A DNA stretch of 64,000 nucleotides from DASSBQ01 sp040981125 (GCA_040981125.1 JANRMQ010000011.1:1-64000), one strand, 5' to 3'. Counted from the stretch's first letter, positions 18,103 to 27,849 are shown. Translations and numbers: made by a program. The notes: a model not told the origin generated them from the sequence alone.

Positions 18103-21072
18103 TTACGGTTTCGCCACTTTCTCGGTGCCTTCCAGTTCGGCCGCCGCCTCGGCCTCTTCCTGGAGTCGTTCACCGCCTTCTTCAGCCGGCATGAACTGCT
18201 GCACCCGGGTATTGCCGCTGTCGACGACGAAGACGCTGCCCCTTGCATCGACCACGATGCCATATGGGAAATTAAATTGACCGTCGCCGTTTCCGAAGCC
18301 GCCCCACTGGGTAATGAAGTTTCCGTTCCGATCGAATTTCTCGACGCGGTGATTCCCTGTGTCCGTCACATACACGTCGCCCGCGCCGTCGACAGTGATG
18401 CCCCAGGGAGATCGTAATTGGCCGGCTTCCTGCGCCAACGGGCTACTCGCATGACCCGGCTCCGAACTTCCACCCCATTTCGTCAGCAATTGCGGGAGCA
18501 CGTTCGTACTCGTATCGAACTTCTGAATGCGGTGGTTGCCCATATCGACGACGTAGACCGATCCGTCCGCCTGATCAACCGCAATGCCGCGCGGGAAATA
18601 GAATTGTCCATCGGCGTTTCCAAAACTGCCCCACTGCATGATGAATTCGCCGGTCATGTCGAATTTCTGCACGCGGAAGTTCGCGCTATCGACGACATAA
18701 ACATAGCCGCGCACCCGATCCACGGCAATGCCCCAGGGGGCGTTGAATTGGCCTTCCCCGTTCCCTCGGGAGCCGAATTTTAAGATATATCCGCCCAGTT
18801 TGCCGTCGAATTTCTGCACACGGTGGTTGTTCGTATCCACGACATAGACATCGCCCTTGGCATCGCAGGCCACGCCGGTGGGATTATGGAAATTGGAATT
18901 GGCCGACCCGAAATTCCCCCAGAGGATAATGAAATTTCCGGCATTGTCGAACTTCTGCACGCGATTGTTGCCATTATCCACCACGAAGAGGCTGCCCTGC
19001 TGATCGATGGTCAAGCCGTACAAGGGCGCCATGAATTCGCCGCCGTGGAGCAGAGACGCGCCACGCCCCGGTTTTCCCCATTTCGATACACACAAGTACC
19101 CGGATGTGTTGATCAAAATCGTGGCGCTGGCCGGCGTCGAGATGTTATGCCCGACGTCCTTGAACCAGACATAGATGGTCTTCTGTCCGTCACCCGGCGA
19201 CAAAATGAACGGCACGGTCGCTCCGAATTTATGCGCCGGAGTGACCTCGACCCAACCGGGTGTGCCGGCCATCGGCGTCATCGGACTCTCCGAGATATAG
19301 TAGGCGGCGACCCCGGTATCCAAATCGTTGGCCGAAACCGTCACCACGACTTCAGGGGAGTTCGTCATAAAGCCGCCGTGGTTGATGACTGCATAGGGGG
19401 TTTGCGGCGCCGTGATGTCGATGAGCACGGGAGTGGCGGTCACTTCCTCCGAAAGCGCGCTTTCGGCTTCATCCTCATAGACCGCCGAAATCGCGTAAAA
19501 ATATGCCGTGTCATTGGTTAAACCGGTGTGATTGTAGGGCGACGTGACACCTTCCACCTTCGTCGCCGACTGCACCGTCAGATCCGGCTGCGTATTGAAG
19601 TACAGGTTATAGGAGACGGCGCCCGGGACGTCCATCCAGCTGAGAAACGTCTCGGTGTCGCCGGCTTTCACTGCGACGTTTCGCGGAGCCGGGTATTTGA
19701 CGGTCTGGGTCTCTTGCTGCTTCTGCTCTTTCCCGCGATTCAGCTCTTCTTCCGTTGGGAGATACTTGATAATGCGATGGTTGCCGCTGTCGACAATGTA
19801 CACAGCGCCTTCCTTATCCACCGCAATTCCCGACGGGAAATTCAGCTGGCCTTCTGTCTTCCCCCGATTCCCCCAGGCGCAGAGAAAAGCTCCGTTCGGA
19901 TCGAACTTTTGAATCCGGTGATTGCCCTGATCGACAACATAGACATTGCCGAGTGCATCACAGGCCACGCCCCATGGCGCCTTGAACTGGCCGGGCCCGC
20001 TGCCCTCCCGGCCCCACTTCGTGAGAAAGCTTCCGCGAGTGTCGAATTTTTGAATTCGATTGTTTCCCTCGTCGGTCACGTAGATGTTGCCGACGAAATC
20101 CACGCAGATGCCTCGCGGAAAGAAAAATGCTCCGTCAAAGCTGCCGTCCCGTCCCCACTTCAAAAGAGGCGTCCCGTCTCCCTTGAATTTTTGTACCCGG
20201 GCGTTGTTGGTGTCGGTGACGTAAATATTTCCCTCTTGATCGGTGGTCACTCCCCACGGCGCATCGAACTTATTGAGATCCGCGCCGCGCCAGGCAAACC
20301 CGAATTTGCCCCAGGCCTTCATGGGATTGCCGTCCGCGTCAAGACGCTGGACGCGATTGTTCCCCGTGTCGGCCACGTAGACATGGCCCTCCGCATTGCT
20401 GGTGAGACCGCGCGGATAGTAATAGGCGCCCTCCTGCGAACTGGCTTCACCACCCCATCGCCCGACGAATTTCCCATCCTTGTCGAATTTTTGGACCGAG
20501 TGGTTGTCGGTATCGGCAACGTAAATATTGCCATCCTTGTCGACGGCAATGCCGGTCGGTGAGCTGAACTCCCCGTCATCGACGCCTTCTTGACCGAAGA
20601 TCTTGTCGATGCGGTACGGAGCCGGAATCGCCAACGCCTCCTGCGATTCGGGGCTTTCACCCTTCGAAGTCACGACTGTGACCACGTAGTGATAGCAAGT
20701 CCCGTTCGCCAAATCGTCATGGACAAAGGGCGAGGCGGCGCCTTCGATGCAGGTTGCCTTGTCTTTTTTGACACCGATGACGGATTTGAAATCGTCCGCG
20801 CTCGCAATGGGCCGGGTCAGTTCGGAAAACTTGATCTGGACGCCCTTGGTCGTCTGAAAATACAGATTGTAATACATCGCGTCCGGCACCGGCTCCCATG
20901 TCAGAATCACGCGGCCATTGCCCGGCTTGGCGGCCAGTCCAGTCGGCGGCGGAGGCAGGTCTTCCTCTTCCGCGACAGAATCCCCGGCGCCCCATTCCCC
21001 TTGCAAGCTGTCCGCAGTCAATTCATGCCGACGGAAACGAAACATTTCCTCAAGCAGCCAGGCCTTGATCAT
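18103..21072 (-). CDS. Large NHL-repeat protein with fibronectin type III-like domains
   Basis: A 989-residue protein. After an N-terminal segment of about 38 residues without a signal peptide comes a fibronectin type III-like domain (40-155), a six-unit NHL propeller (about 160-430, units of about 47 residues ending VQKFDxxG or IQKFDxxG), a second fibronectin-like domain (about 460-560), a bacterial Ig/chitobiase-like segment (565-670) and a second NHL propeller (about 690-960). The C-terminus is Ala/Glu-rich. NHL propellers bind proteins, carbohydrates or RNA. The missing signal peptide is odd for a protein of this type. Function unknown. Confidence 0.85.
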   Translation of the reverse strand: MIKAWLLEEMFRFRRHELTADSLQGEWGAGDSVAEEEDLPPPPTGLAAKPGNGRVILTWEPVPDAMYYNLYFQTTKGVQIKFSELTRPIASADDFKSVIGVKKDKATCIEGAASPFVHDDLANGTCYHYVVTVVTSKGESPESQEALAIPAPYRIDKIFGQEGVDDGEFSSPTGIAVDKDGNIYVADTDNHSVQKFDKDGKFVGRWGGEASSQEGAYYYPRGLTSNAEGHVYVADTGNNRVQRLDADGNPMKAWGKFGFAWRGADLNKFDAPWGVTTDQEGNIYVTDTNNARVQKFKGDGTPLLKWGRDGSFDGAFFFPRGICVDFVGNIYVTDEGNNRIQKFDTRGSFLTKWGREGSGPGQFKAPWGVACDALGNVYVVDQGNHRIQKFDPNGAFLCAWGNRGKTEGQLNFPSGIAVDKEGAVYIVDSGNHRIIKYLPTEEELNRGKEQKQQETQTVKYPAPRNVAVKAGDTETFLSWMDVPGAVSYNLYFNTQPDLTVQSATKVEGVTSPYNHTGLTNDTAYFYAISAVYEDEAESALSEEVTATPVLIDITAPQTPYAVINHGGFMTNSPEVVVTVSANDLDTGVAAYYISESPMTPMAGTPGWVEVTPAHKFGATVPFILSPGDGQKTIYVWFKDVGHNISTPASATILINTSGYLCVSKWGKPGRGASLLHGGEFMAPLYGLTIDQQGSLFVVDNGNNRVQKFDNAGNFIILWGNFGSANSNFHNPTGVACDAKGDVYVVDTNNHRVQKFDGKLGGYILKFGSRGNGEGQFNAPWGIAVDRVRGYVYVVDSANFRVQKFDMTGEFIMQWGSFGNADGQFYFPRGIAVDQADGSVYVVDMGNHRIQKFDTSTNVLPQLLTKWGGSSEPGHASSPLAQEAGQLRSPWGITVDGAGDVYVTDTGNHRVEKFDRNGNFITQWGGFGNGDGQFNFPYGIVVDARGSVFVVDSGNTRVQQFMPAEEGGERLQEEAEAAAELEGTEKVAKP

Positions 21073-21308
21073 GGTGTTCCTCGCGGTGCTAGTTTAGTGA
21101 AGAGTTCGATGTTTTCAATGAGTTAGATCGCGCAGTCTAACAAAGCGGAAAGAACCGAGTCAAGGTGAGGAGGTGGTGAAGAGCATCATGACTTCAGTCC
21201 CTCCGAACGCTGTATGGACCGTTATTGCCGCTTCCCATAGGGTCACCGGAAGACGACTCGAAATGACATGCCGCAACGAGTTATGATTGTCCGAACCGGA
21301 GGTGCCCC

Positions 21309-21890
21309 ATGAGGCCACATCACTATCACGTGTGCACGATCATCCTGCTTGTCCTTTTCATCGGTTACCCCGCCTTGTCGAACGCTTCAACCGACGCCGA
21401 GATCTGGCAATGCCCCGGTCCGGACGACACTCCGCTCTATACCAATAAGGAGCGGGCCGGCTGTCAGGCAATGGATCTCAAACCGCTTTCAACCGCGCCG
21501 AGCCTCCCCGAGATAGCCGATCATTCGTTTTCCGAGAGACGAGGGGGCCAGCGGTACGAGGCGCCTTCGGGAAGCGACGGCTTTTCCTACGATACGCCCA
21601 TCGGAGCCTTGCGCAATTTGCAATCGGTCCCGGATTGGGCAAAGGAATGGCAAGCGAGCAACAGCATCTCCGGCTCGGCACAGGGCGAGATTTGCAGTAT
21701 GTACGGAGAGTGGATCAGGCTGAATGAAAGAAGCCGCGGCGGTTTCTTCTTTGGGACGGACTCGTCGTATGGCGGGGATCCGACAGGGCGCGCGTTCAGG
21801 GCGCCCAGTTTTTCGTTCTACGACAATGCCAGGTGGGTGACGCTCTCGAGAATGTTTGGCGCGGGTTTCGTTCCGATCGGATGTTTGTAA
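21309..21890 (+). CDS. Exported protein of unknown function
   Basis: A 193-residue protein with a signal peptide (cleavage near SNAST, residue 26). The start of the mature part, WQCPGPDDTPLYTNKERAGCQAMDLKPL, resembles the DUF4124-type N-terminal domain in which a short Cys pair encloses a xxYTN strand. The rest is Ser/Gly-rich without recognised motifs. GGAGGTGCCCC before the ATG at 21309 gives a good ribosome site. Confidence 0.7.
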   Translation: MRPHHYHVCTIILLVLFIGYPALSNASTDAEIWQCPGPDDTPLYTNKERAGCQAMDLKPLSTAPSLPEIADHSFSERRGGQRYEAPSGSDGFSYDTPIGALRNLQSVPDWAKEWQASNSISGSAQGEICSMYGEWIRLNERSRGGFFFGTDSSYGGDPTGRAFRAPSFSFYDNARWVTLSRMFGAGFVPIGCL

Positions 21891-21939
21891 GAAACTCTTC
21901 GGACGGGTCAACCCTTCCGACAGGGGTAAGTCACATCGT

Positions 21940-21961
21940 GCTGCCGCGCGGTCGCGGCAGC
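21940..21961. terminator. GC-rich hairpin between convergent genes
   Basis: GCTGCCGCG (21940-21948) and CGCGGCAGC (21953-21961) form a perfect nine-base stem with a CGGT loop in the 76-base gap between two convergent genes. There is no T-run, so it may be a weak bidirectional terminator or an mRNA 3' stabiliser. Confidence 0.45.
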
Positions 21962-21966
21962 GCCGG

Positions 21967-22860
21967 CTAACCGGGGTGCACCGACTCTTCCAGTACGGAG
22001 TCGGCCTGTTCTGAACCTGCGGCCATGGCCTCAGCCTCGCCGTCGTCCGTTTGTTCTTCACTCTCGTCAATCGCCGGCTGGGCCTCTGCTTCTTCCAAGT
22101 CTTGCTCCTCGTCCATCGGCAAGGTCGCCTGTTCCGATTCACCCAGTTCTTTGAATTCCCGCAGAGGCGGGAGTTGGGAAAGGTCACGGAGTCCGAAATG
22201 TTCAAGGAAGAATTTCGTCGTGCCATACATGATAGGCCGGCCCGGCTCTTCTTTACGCCCGACAATCCGCACCAGCTTTCGTTCAAGCAACGTTCGGAGG
22301 ACACCGGAAGTCTCCACGCCACGAATCTGCTCGATTTCCGCCCGCACAATCGGCTGCTTGTACGCAATAATGGCAAGTGATTCCAGAGCGGACCGTGATA
22401 ATTTTGCCGGTGGTTTAACTTTGTCCAACCGCTTAACCCAGGGGGCGTAGTCCGGTTTGGTGACGATACGATACCCCCCGGCAATTTCGGCCAAATGCAG
22501 CCCTCTGCCTTCCTGAGCATAATCTTCCTTCAACCTCGCCAACGCCAGCTCGACCTCATGCTTCGGAACGGCTCCCAATATCGCCAGGATCCGGTTCATC
22601 GGAAGGGGATCGGCAACCATGAAGAGCAGGGCTTCCAGAATTCCGGTCAATTCGCGTATTTCGGAAATCGAGGGCGCCTCGGACGGAATTTCTGACGATG
22701 TTTCCAGAGGAGCCGTGGCGTCTTGTTGTTCGAACTTGCCATTCGAACCGTTGAGATCCGCCTCGCATATAGAAGCTGTTTCCTCGACCACCGGTTCCTC
22801 CATCCGCCCCTGCTCCTCGGCAACATCCTCGATTGTTTCCGCCATGCCACTGGCCCTCAT
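21967..22860 (-). CDS. scpB: Segregation and condensation protein B
   Basis: A protein of about 297 residues from the ATG at 22860, which follows GGAGGAATCT and overlaps the scpA stop by four bases (ATGA). The winged-helix ScpB core lies at about residues 65-225 (ILEALLFMVADPLPMNRI, ALESLAIIAYKQPIVRAEIEQIRGVETSGVLRTLLERKLV). Long acidic extensions precede and follow it. With ScpA it forms the non-SMC part of the condensin that compacts the chromosome; no smc gene is in the window. Confidence 0.92.
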   Translation of the reverse strand: MRASGMAETIEDVAEEQGRMEEPVVEETASICEADLNGSNGKFEQQDATAPLETSSEIPSEAPSISEIRELTGILEALLFMVADPLPMNRILAILGAVPKHEVELALARLKEDYAQEGRGLHLAEIAGGYRIVTKPDYAPWVKRLDKVKPPAKLSRSALESLAIIAYKQPIVRAEIEQIRGVETSGVLRTLLERKLVRIVGRKEEPGRPIMYGTTKFFLEHFGLRDLSQLPPLREFKELGESEQATLPMDEEQDLEEAEAQPAIDESEEQTDDGEAEAMAAGSEQADSVLEESVHPG

Positions 22861-23636
22861 AGATTCCTCCATTCGGTGTCCTCCGCGGGATCCATATCAC
22901 AGACGGCCGTAAAAGCCCGAGAGACAAGAATCGCGCCGAACGTCTCGCTCTGAAACACTTTCACAACCCGGATACGAATCAGTTCCAACAAAGCCAGAAA
23001 CGTAACGATGACGACAATGCGATGACTGGCCGCCTCGAACAACGAAATGAAATCGACCGCCTCTTGTCCCTCAAGCGCTTCAATAATCGTATTCATACGG
23101 TCCCGCACCGTCATATTATCGGGAATAATTTCCACCATGCGTTTTTCCGGATGCCGCGCAAGGACCTCCTGTAGGACATCGACCAGATCGAATAGCGACA
23201 CATCGTCGAGTAAGGCCTCATCGGCCTGCACTTCGATCGGCGGTGGTGCTTCCCTGGCAAACATGTCCCGCCAGAGCCGCTCCGTTCCATCCAACTGAGA
23301 CGCGGCCTCCTTGAACTGCTTGTACTCCAGAAGGCGACGCACCAATTCTTCCCGCGGATCCGGCCCGTCCTCTTCTTCGTCCGGCGCTTCGTTTGCCGGC
23401 AACAGCATACGGGACTTGATGTGAAGCAAGGTCGCCGCCATCACGAGAAATTCACCCGCGACGGCGAGATTCAGTTCTTTCATGACCGAGAGATAATCGA
23501 GGTATTGCCGGGCGATCAGGGCGATGGGGATGTCGTAGATATTGATTTCATTCTTCTTGATGAGATGGAGAAGAAGATCCAGCGGCCCTTCGAAATTCTC
23601 GATCCTGACATGGTAAGGAAGTTCGGTTTGGTCCAT
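22857..23636 (-). CDS. scpA: Segregation and condensation protein A
   Basis: A 259-residue kleisin. The N-terminal helix bundle reads FEGPLDLLLHLIKKNEINIYDIPIALIARQYLDYL, the classic ScpA opening; the C-terminal winged helix (about 185-255) ends with LLELIRIRVVKVFQSETFGAI. It bridges SMC heads and binds an ScpB dimer. It is translationally coupled to scpB. Confidence 0.94.
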   Translation of the reverse strand: MDQTELPYHVRIENFEGPLDLLLHLIKKNEINIYDIPIALIARQYLDYLSVMKELNLAVAGEFLVMAATLLHIKSRMLLPANEAPDEEEDGPDPREELVRRLLEYKQFKEAASQLDGTERLWRDMFAREAPPPIEVQADEALLDDVSLFDLVDVLQEVLARHPEKRMVEIIPDNMTVRDRMNTIIEALEGQEAVDFISLFEAASHRIVVIVTFLALLELIRIRVVKVFQSETFGAILVSRAFTAVCDMDPAEDTEWRNL

Positions 23637-23757
23637 CCCGTCCGCTAGACTATAGAGGCGGTAAAATTCTTCACTTTATACCAGCTTATAGGGGTCCCCG
23701 CAAGCCCGAAAACTATATGTGGTGGTTTCCCCTACCCCTGATTATTAATGCGGCTGG

Positions 23758-24927
23758 TCACTTGATCTTAAGAAGCCAGCCGAGCAGGAGAAGCGACCCG
23801 ACCAGCAAGGCGCCGGTAATTCCGTACTGCTCAAACCAGGTCGCCGGAGTAGCCGGGGTTGGCGCCTCAGTTTTCATCGACCATGGTACTCGGGACTCCC
23901 CTGAAAAGACGGCCTGATCGAGATCCTGACCACCGGTGAACACGGCATCCGAGAAATCGGCTACCATGCGAAAGGTTGTCCCGCGGAACCGTCCTTCCTT
24001 TTCGAAACGCGTAAACAAAAAGTACACATCCCCGTCGAATTGCGCGTCGAGAAAATCGCCGATGCCGTTGAACCGGCTGCCGGAGAAGCCGGTGCCCGAA
24101 AGAAACTGCGCACCGGAAAAGCTCGCGCCCTGCTCAAACGACACCTCGAGGAATTCGGCCAGGCCGTTAAAGCGAGCATGATAGAAATTCGCCGCCCCGC
24201 CGAACATAGATCGGTGAAATCTTGTGTGTGGACCGAACGAAGTTTGGGTGAAGAGAGCCGGCTGCTGAAACCGGCCTTGAACGAAATAGCTTTCTTTCGA
24301 GAAGGACGCCGATGAACAATCGACGACGCCGAGAAAGACCGTCCTCGAAAGATCCACAACGTCATCGAAGTGGGTTCCCGAGAAAATGACCGGCCCGGAA
24401 ACGACCAGTATGTCTTCGTCCGTCCGATTAATGATCTGCCCGCGGACTTCCGAATCACGGATGGACAATGCGCCGTTCACCAGGCGGATAGCTTGTGCGT
24501 TGAGACGCTCCACGACTTGCCGGTCTTCTGAGGACAACGCGGGCAGGATCTTGTCCAAAGGCTTGATCGGAAGATCATTCAGATAGAGATTGCCGACGAC
24601 GATCACGCCCGAGAGATCGACGGATTGCCCCTTTTTCAGTGCCTCCATAATTTGACCAGCTTGGATCGCCCGCGCCTCCCGCTCCTCTTTTGAGCAGGCC
24701 TTATCGAGATGTCGGACAAAGGCTTTTCCCGCTCCAGACTTCGTCTTTTCCTCCCGACAGGGACCTGACGCATCGCCCGCCCACAGCAGAGATGGAACAA
24801 CCGAAAACACCAGACATCCTACGAGCCAAACAACGGCGAGACCGGACGATCGGAGGCGACAAGCGGCGGGAGCCTCACACCGGCGGATGTCATTTGATCC
24901 TTTACAAGATGGAACCGCCTGATACAC
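23758..24927 (-). CDS. Membrane-anchored pentapeptide-repeat protein
   Basis: A 389-residue protein with an N-terminal hydrophobic segment (about residues 30-50, then mature ASGPCREEK) and a C-terminal membrane helix (ITGALLVGSLLLLGWLLKIK). Between about 165 and 345 are imperfect pentapeptide repeats with central Phe (A/S-x-F pattern: FYHARFNGLAEFLEVSFEQGASFSGAQF), which build a right-handed quadrilateral beta helix. Proteins of this shape bind DNA gyrase in some cases, but the membrane anchoring suggests an envelope role. The start may lie at an internal codon; the first 25 residues look non-conserved. Confidence 0.75.
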   Translation of the reverse strand: MYQAVPSCKGSNDIRRCEAPAACRLRSSGLAVVWLVGCLVFSVVPSLLWAGDASGPCREEKTKSGAGKAFVRHLDKACSKEEREARAIQAGQIMEALKKGQSVDLSGVIVVGNLYLNDLPIKPLDKILPALSSEDRQVVERLNAQAIRLVNGALSIRDSEVRGQIINRTDEDILVVSGPVIFSGTHFDDVVDLSRTVFLGVVDCSSASFSKESYFVQGRFQQPALFTQTSFGPHTRFHRSMFGGAANFYHARFNGLAEFLEVSFEQGASFSGAQFLSGTGFSGSRFNGIGDFLDAQFDGDVYFLFTRFEKEGRFRGTTFRMVADFSDAVFTGGQDLDQAVFSGESRVPWSMKTEAPTPATPATWFEQYGITGALLVGSLLLLGWLLKIK

Positions 24928-24956
24928 TGGATTACCTCAAGGATTTAAATCACATT

Positions 24957-25610
24957 ATGCTCCGCTCATGCGGTCGAAGCATCTGCTGTCTGCTGGCTGC
25001 CGGCGTCCTGTTGGCCGTGGGACCTAGGCCCGTCCACGCAGAACATGTCATCGAACTTCCCATCCTCGCGGCCATCAAGTCAAACAAGTTGGGAGTCTTC
25101 GAGATCCTCCTGCTGCAATGGGATCAGAAACCTGCCCCGGCTCCTCCGTCTTTGCAGTGGCGGAGCGGCAATGTGGTACTCGGCGATGCCCATCTCGGTT
25201 CCATGGCCGAGGCATTCCGCTATGCGATGGCCCGCACCCCTTCGGTGCAGCATTCGGGAACCGTCACCGCGCTTGGATTTGCCTATCGACCGACCGGGAG
25301 CGATGGACCAAGTGCCGGCGCCGCCATGGCAGTCGGCTTTATCGCGTTGTTTAAGGGGGACCCGCTGTCTCGCGGCGTGGCACTGACCGGCACCCTTCAA
25401 TCGGATGGAAGCATAGGGCCTGTAGGATCGATTCCGGATAAGGTCCGTGCCGCCGCACGGGAAGGCTATCGGACCGTTCTGATTCCCTCAGGCCAACTCA
25501 ACGCTCCCGACTGGGGTCTGATTCGACTTGGGATGGAGCTCAATGTGGATCTCAAAGAGGTGGGCACAATCGAGGAAGCCTACCGGTTAATGACCGGCCG
25601 CTCGCTCTAA
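24957..25610 (+). CDS. Exported Lon-type serine protease domain protein
   Basis: From the ATG at 24957 (AAGGAT 12 bases upstream) this is 217 residues: a signal peptide (cleavage after PVHA, residue 28) followed by a Lon C-terminal-type proteolytic domain. The catalytic dyad is visible: Ser119 in SDGPSAGAAMA and Lys162 in IGPVGSIPDKVRAA. Their spacing of 43 residues equals that of E. coli Lon (Ser679, Lys722). No AAA+ module is present, so it cannot unfold substrates like Lon. An ATG at 24909 would add 16 residues without a better ribosome site. Confidence 0.82.
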   Translation: MLRSCGRSICCLLAAGVLLAVGPRPVHAEHVIELPILAAIKSNKLGVFEILLLQWDQKPAPAPPSLQWRSGNVVLGDAHLGSMAEAFRYAMARTPSVQHSGTVTALGFAYRPTGSDGPSAGAAMAVGFIALFKGDPLSRGVALTGTLQSDGSIGPVGSIPDKVRAAAREGYRTVLIPSGQLNAPDWGLIRLGMELNVDLKEVGTIEEAYRLMTGRSL

Positions 25611-25621
25611 TGGATTCCGGC

Positions 25622-26092
25622 TTAGGACAACATCGGCTGCTCCGTCACGGGACTTAATCCGCTGAGCAGCGCCCGGTATTCTTCTTCCGTGAGTCGATGC
25701 ATACCCAACGTCAGTCTCCGAGTCAACTCCGCCTGGTCCGGCACGTTCAAGACTGACTGCATAAGAGCCTGGCTCTGCCCCGCCGAGGAGGCATACCGGC
25801 TAAGGACCTCGAGCCGAACAAAGCCGTATCGCGCCTCCGTCCTTAGTTCATCCTTGAGCAGATCATCTAGTGCGGCATACGGCTGAACGCCGGAGACAAT
25901 GCGGAAGTCCGCACAAATACCGGTTTTCAGCACATAGACCAATCCGTGAGATTGAGGGGTCAAAAACTTCTCCAGATTGTCGCGGATCAGACCGGTACAA
26001 AGGCCCCAGACTCCGGCGGACAATTGGTGTTCCGCGCTTTCCATCGAGCTCCGTTCTCGTAGCGCGCCCGCGACAAAGAGAAAATGACTCAT
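25622..26092 (-). CDS. Hypothetical protein, 156 residues
   Basis: No family recognised. The protein is mainly helical, without a signal peptide or membrane segment; it contains ARYGFVRLEVLSRYASSAGQSQALMQSVLNVPDQAELTRRL. It ends 12 bases from the 3' end of the Lon-domain gene (convergent). Reading-frame quality and codon use look real. Confidence 0.6.
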   Translation of the reverse strand: MSHFLFVAGALRERSSMESAEHQLSAGVWGLCTGLIRDNLEKFLTPQSHGLVYVLKTGICADFRIVSGVQPYAALDDLLKDELRTEARYGFVRLEVLSRYASSAGQSQALMQSVLNVPDQAELTRRLTLGMHRLTEEEYRALLSGLSPVTEQPMLS

Positions 26093-26124
26093 GGACAGGA
26101 AAGTTCGACGGTTAAATGTGAAGT

Positions 26125-26586
26125 CTAGTGGGTTCGATAGTCATCGCCGTCATCAAGAAGGTCTTCGGATTTTTCAAGATAGTCGACGTCGTCGTCTTCA
26201 TCGTCGAGCGCCAACTCTTCCTCCATGTCGTCCTCAATCTCATCCGACATGTCATCATCGATCTCTTCAGCAATCTCATCTTCCTCAAGGTCGATCTGCT
26301 TCGGCTCAATTTCCGCCTTTGTCGGCTTATCGACCGCGTGTTTCGCCGTCCGCTCTTCAGCCGCGGGAGTTTTTGCCGCCTTCTTTGCGGCTGCCGGCTG
26401 CCTCTTGGGAGCTTTGGCTGTCCCTTGCTTTTTTGCTTTGGCCGGCGAGGACTTCTTGGTGGTTTTCGTTGCAGCCTTTTTCGCAGTCTTTTTAACAGTC
26501 TTTTTCGGGGCAGCTGTTTTCTTCCCCGACTTGGCTTTTGTGCTGCGTGCTGCTTTCTTCGCCGGCTGTTTTTTCTTCTTCGCCAT
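26125..26586 (-). CDS. Histone H1-like protein with acidic C-terminal half
   Basis: A 153-residue protein with two oppositely charged halves. Residues 1-75 are almost entirely Lys, Ala, Pro and Thr (AKKKKQPAKKAAR, KKTVKKTAKKAATKTTKK), as in bacterial histone H1-like nucleoid proteins; residues 90-150 are very acidic (DLEEDEIAEEIDDDMSDE, DDEDDDVDYLEK). The basic part should bind DNA or RNA; the acidic part could be a self-inhibitory or partner-binding tail. This is inference from composition. Confidence 0.75.
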   Translation of the reverse strand: MAKKKKQPAKKAARSTKAKSGKKTAAPKKTVKKTAKKAATKTTKKSSPAKAKKQGTAKAPKRQPAAAKKAAKTPAAEERTAKHAVDKPTKAEIEPKQIDLEEDEIAEEIDDDMSDEIEDDMEEELALDDEDDDVDYLEKSEDLLDDGDDYRTH

Positions 26587-26695
26587 TACGATGCCTCCTC
26601 TACAGTCATCTCAACAACCTTCGGCTTCGGGCCACCATCTAGCATGAACGAGGAACCTCTTGCAACCTCCTCACGGACTTGTTCCGCGGCCTCGT

Positions 26696-27676
26696 CTATG
26701 GGTCGATCCAGACATCAATCGTTGAGATTTCGCTATCCGCCCCCTTGATCGAATCCGGCCCCCGCATATCGGTCACGCGCAGCTTGAACTGGAGGAGCCG
26801 CCTGGCGGATACGTGGGGGGCCATAAACGCCGCTTTAGCCTCCCCATGGTTCATTAAGGTGACCTTGTTCCCCCGCGTCTGCTTCCATTCATAGCGAAGC
26901 GGGTCGCCATCCGGATCACGGCTTTGCAAACCATCCAGAACGATCTTCTGCCCTCCCTGGCCTTCGATTTGAGCCGGGACCCGGGCGACCGGGGAGCGAT
27001 TGGGTTCCTCATCCGCCATGACGACGACCTCTATGGCGCCCTCCTTCTCTCGATTGATGACGGTGATCCGTGCACGTCCATTGCCTTTCACATGAGCCAG
27101 GCCATCCGGTGAAACGACCACAATCGACTCGTCAGATGAATGATATCGGCTGCCGGCAAACCCACCCGCAAGACTTCGCTCCACGTTGTCGGCGAACTGT
27201 CCAATGACCGGAACCGGCACGATCTTCCCGATTACGTTGAAGCGCCACGGCTTGTCAACGGCGAATTCGATGCCGGTCAATTCAGCGGGGGCTTCGACTC
27301 GGAGGACTCGTTCATCGAAATCCTCCTGTCCCGCCATGCGCCCTCGCGTCATGGTGCCGACAGCCAACAAACGAACCAGGCCGATGGCGTCTTCCGGCAC
27401 AATCAACATGCCCCCATAGGAAGGAGTCGAAGCCTCCGTCGCTGTTAAGGCCGGTTCCGCTTGTGAAGTCGCCATCGGCTCTTCATCGTCGCGATACCAA
27501 TAATAACGGACCTGACGAACCCCGATAGCCGCCGGCACATCAATCCCCACAGACAGAGTCTGTCCGGTCGTTACAGTCGTCTCCGTGTCCGGCAGCACCA
27601 AAGAAAATGAGGAGGCCGCCGACGGAAGGCTGATGCCGACCAGGAGGGCCATGATCGAATAGGCGTTCAATCTCAT
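26696..27676 (-). CDS. Exported protein with bacterial Ig-like domain
   Basis: A 326-residue protein with a signal peptide (cleavage near SAASS, residue 22). A central Big_2-type segment is suggested by YHSSDESIVVVSPDGLAHVKGNGRARITV near residues 183-210. The C-terminal part, RVPAQIEGQGGQKIVLDGLQSRDPDGDPLRYEWKQTRG, matches PKD/cadherin-like Ig domains found in surface proteins. It probably acts on the cell surface or in the periplasm in adhesion or structure. Confidence 0.75.
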   Translation of the reverse strand: MRLNAYSIMALLVGISLPSAASSFSLVLPDTETTVTTGQTLSVGIDVPAAIGVRQVRYYWYRDDEEPMATSQAEPALTATEASTPSYGGMLIVPEDAIGLVRLLAVGTMTRGRMAGQEDFDERVLRVEAPAELTGIEFAVDKPWRFNVIGKIVPVPVIGQFADNVERSLAGGFAGSRYHSSDESIVVVSPDGLAHVKGNGRARITVINREKEGAIEVVVMADEEPNRSPVARVPAQIEGQGGQKIVLDGLQSRDPDGDPLRYEWKQTRGNKVTLMNHGEAKAAFMAPHVSARRLLQFKLRVTDMRGPDSIKGADSEISTIDVWIDP

Positions 27677-27849
27677 GTGGGCCGCTGCTTGAACTGATCC
27701 ATATCAACTGGGAACATCATACAATGATCAGGTTGGGTCAAGAGACCCGCGCCGGATTTCAATAGGATGCATCATCAAGCCGCTCAAAAGATACCGATGC
27801 GGGTGGCCCGGCAATTTCGCGAGGATGCGGAGAATCCTTTCTGGCAGCC

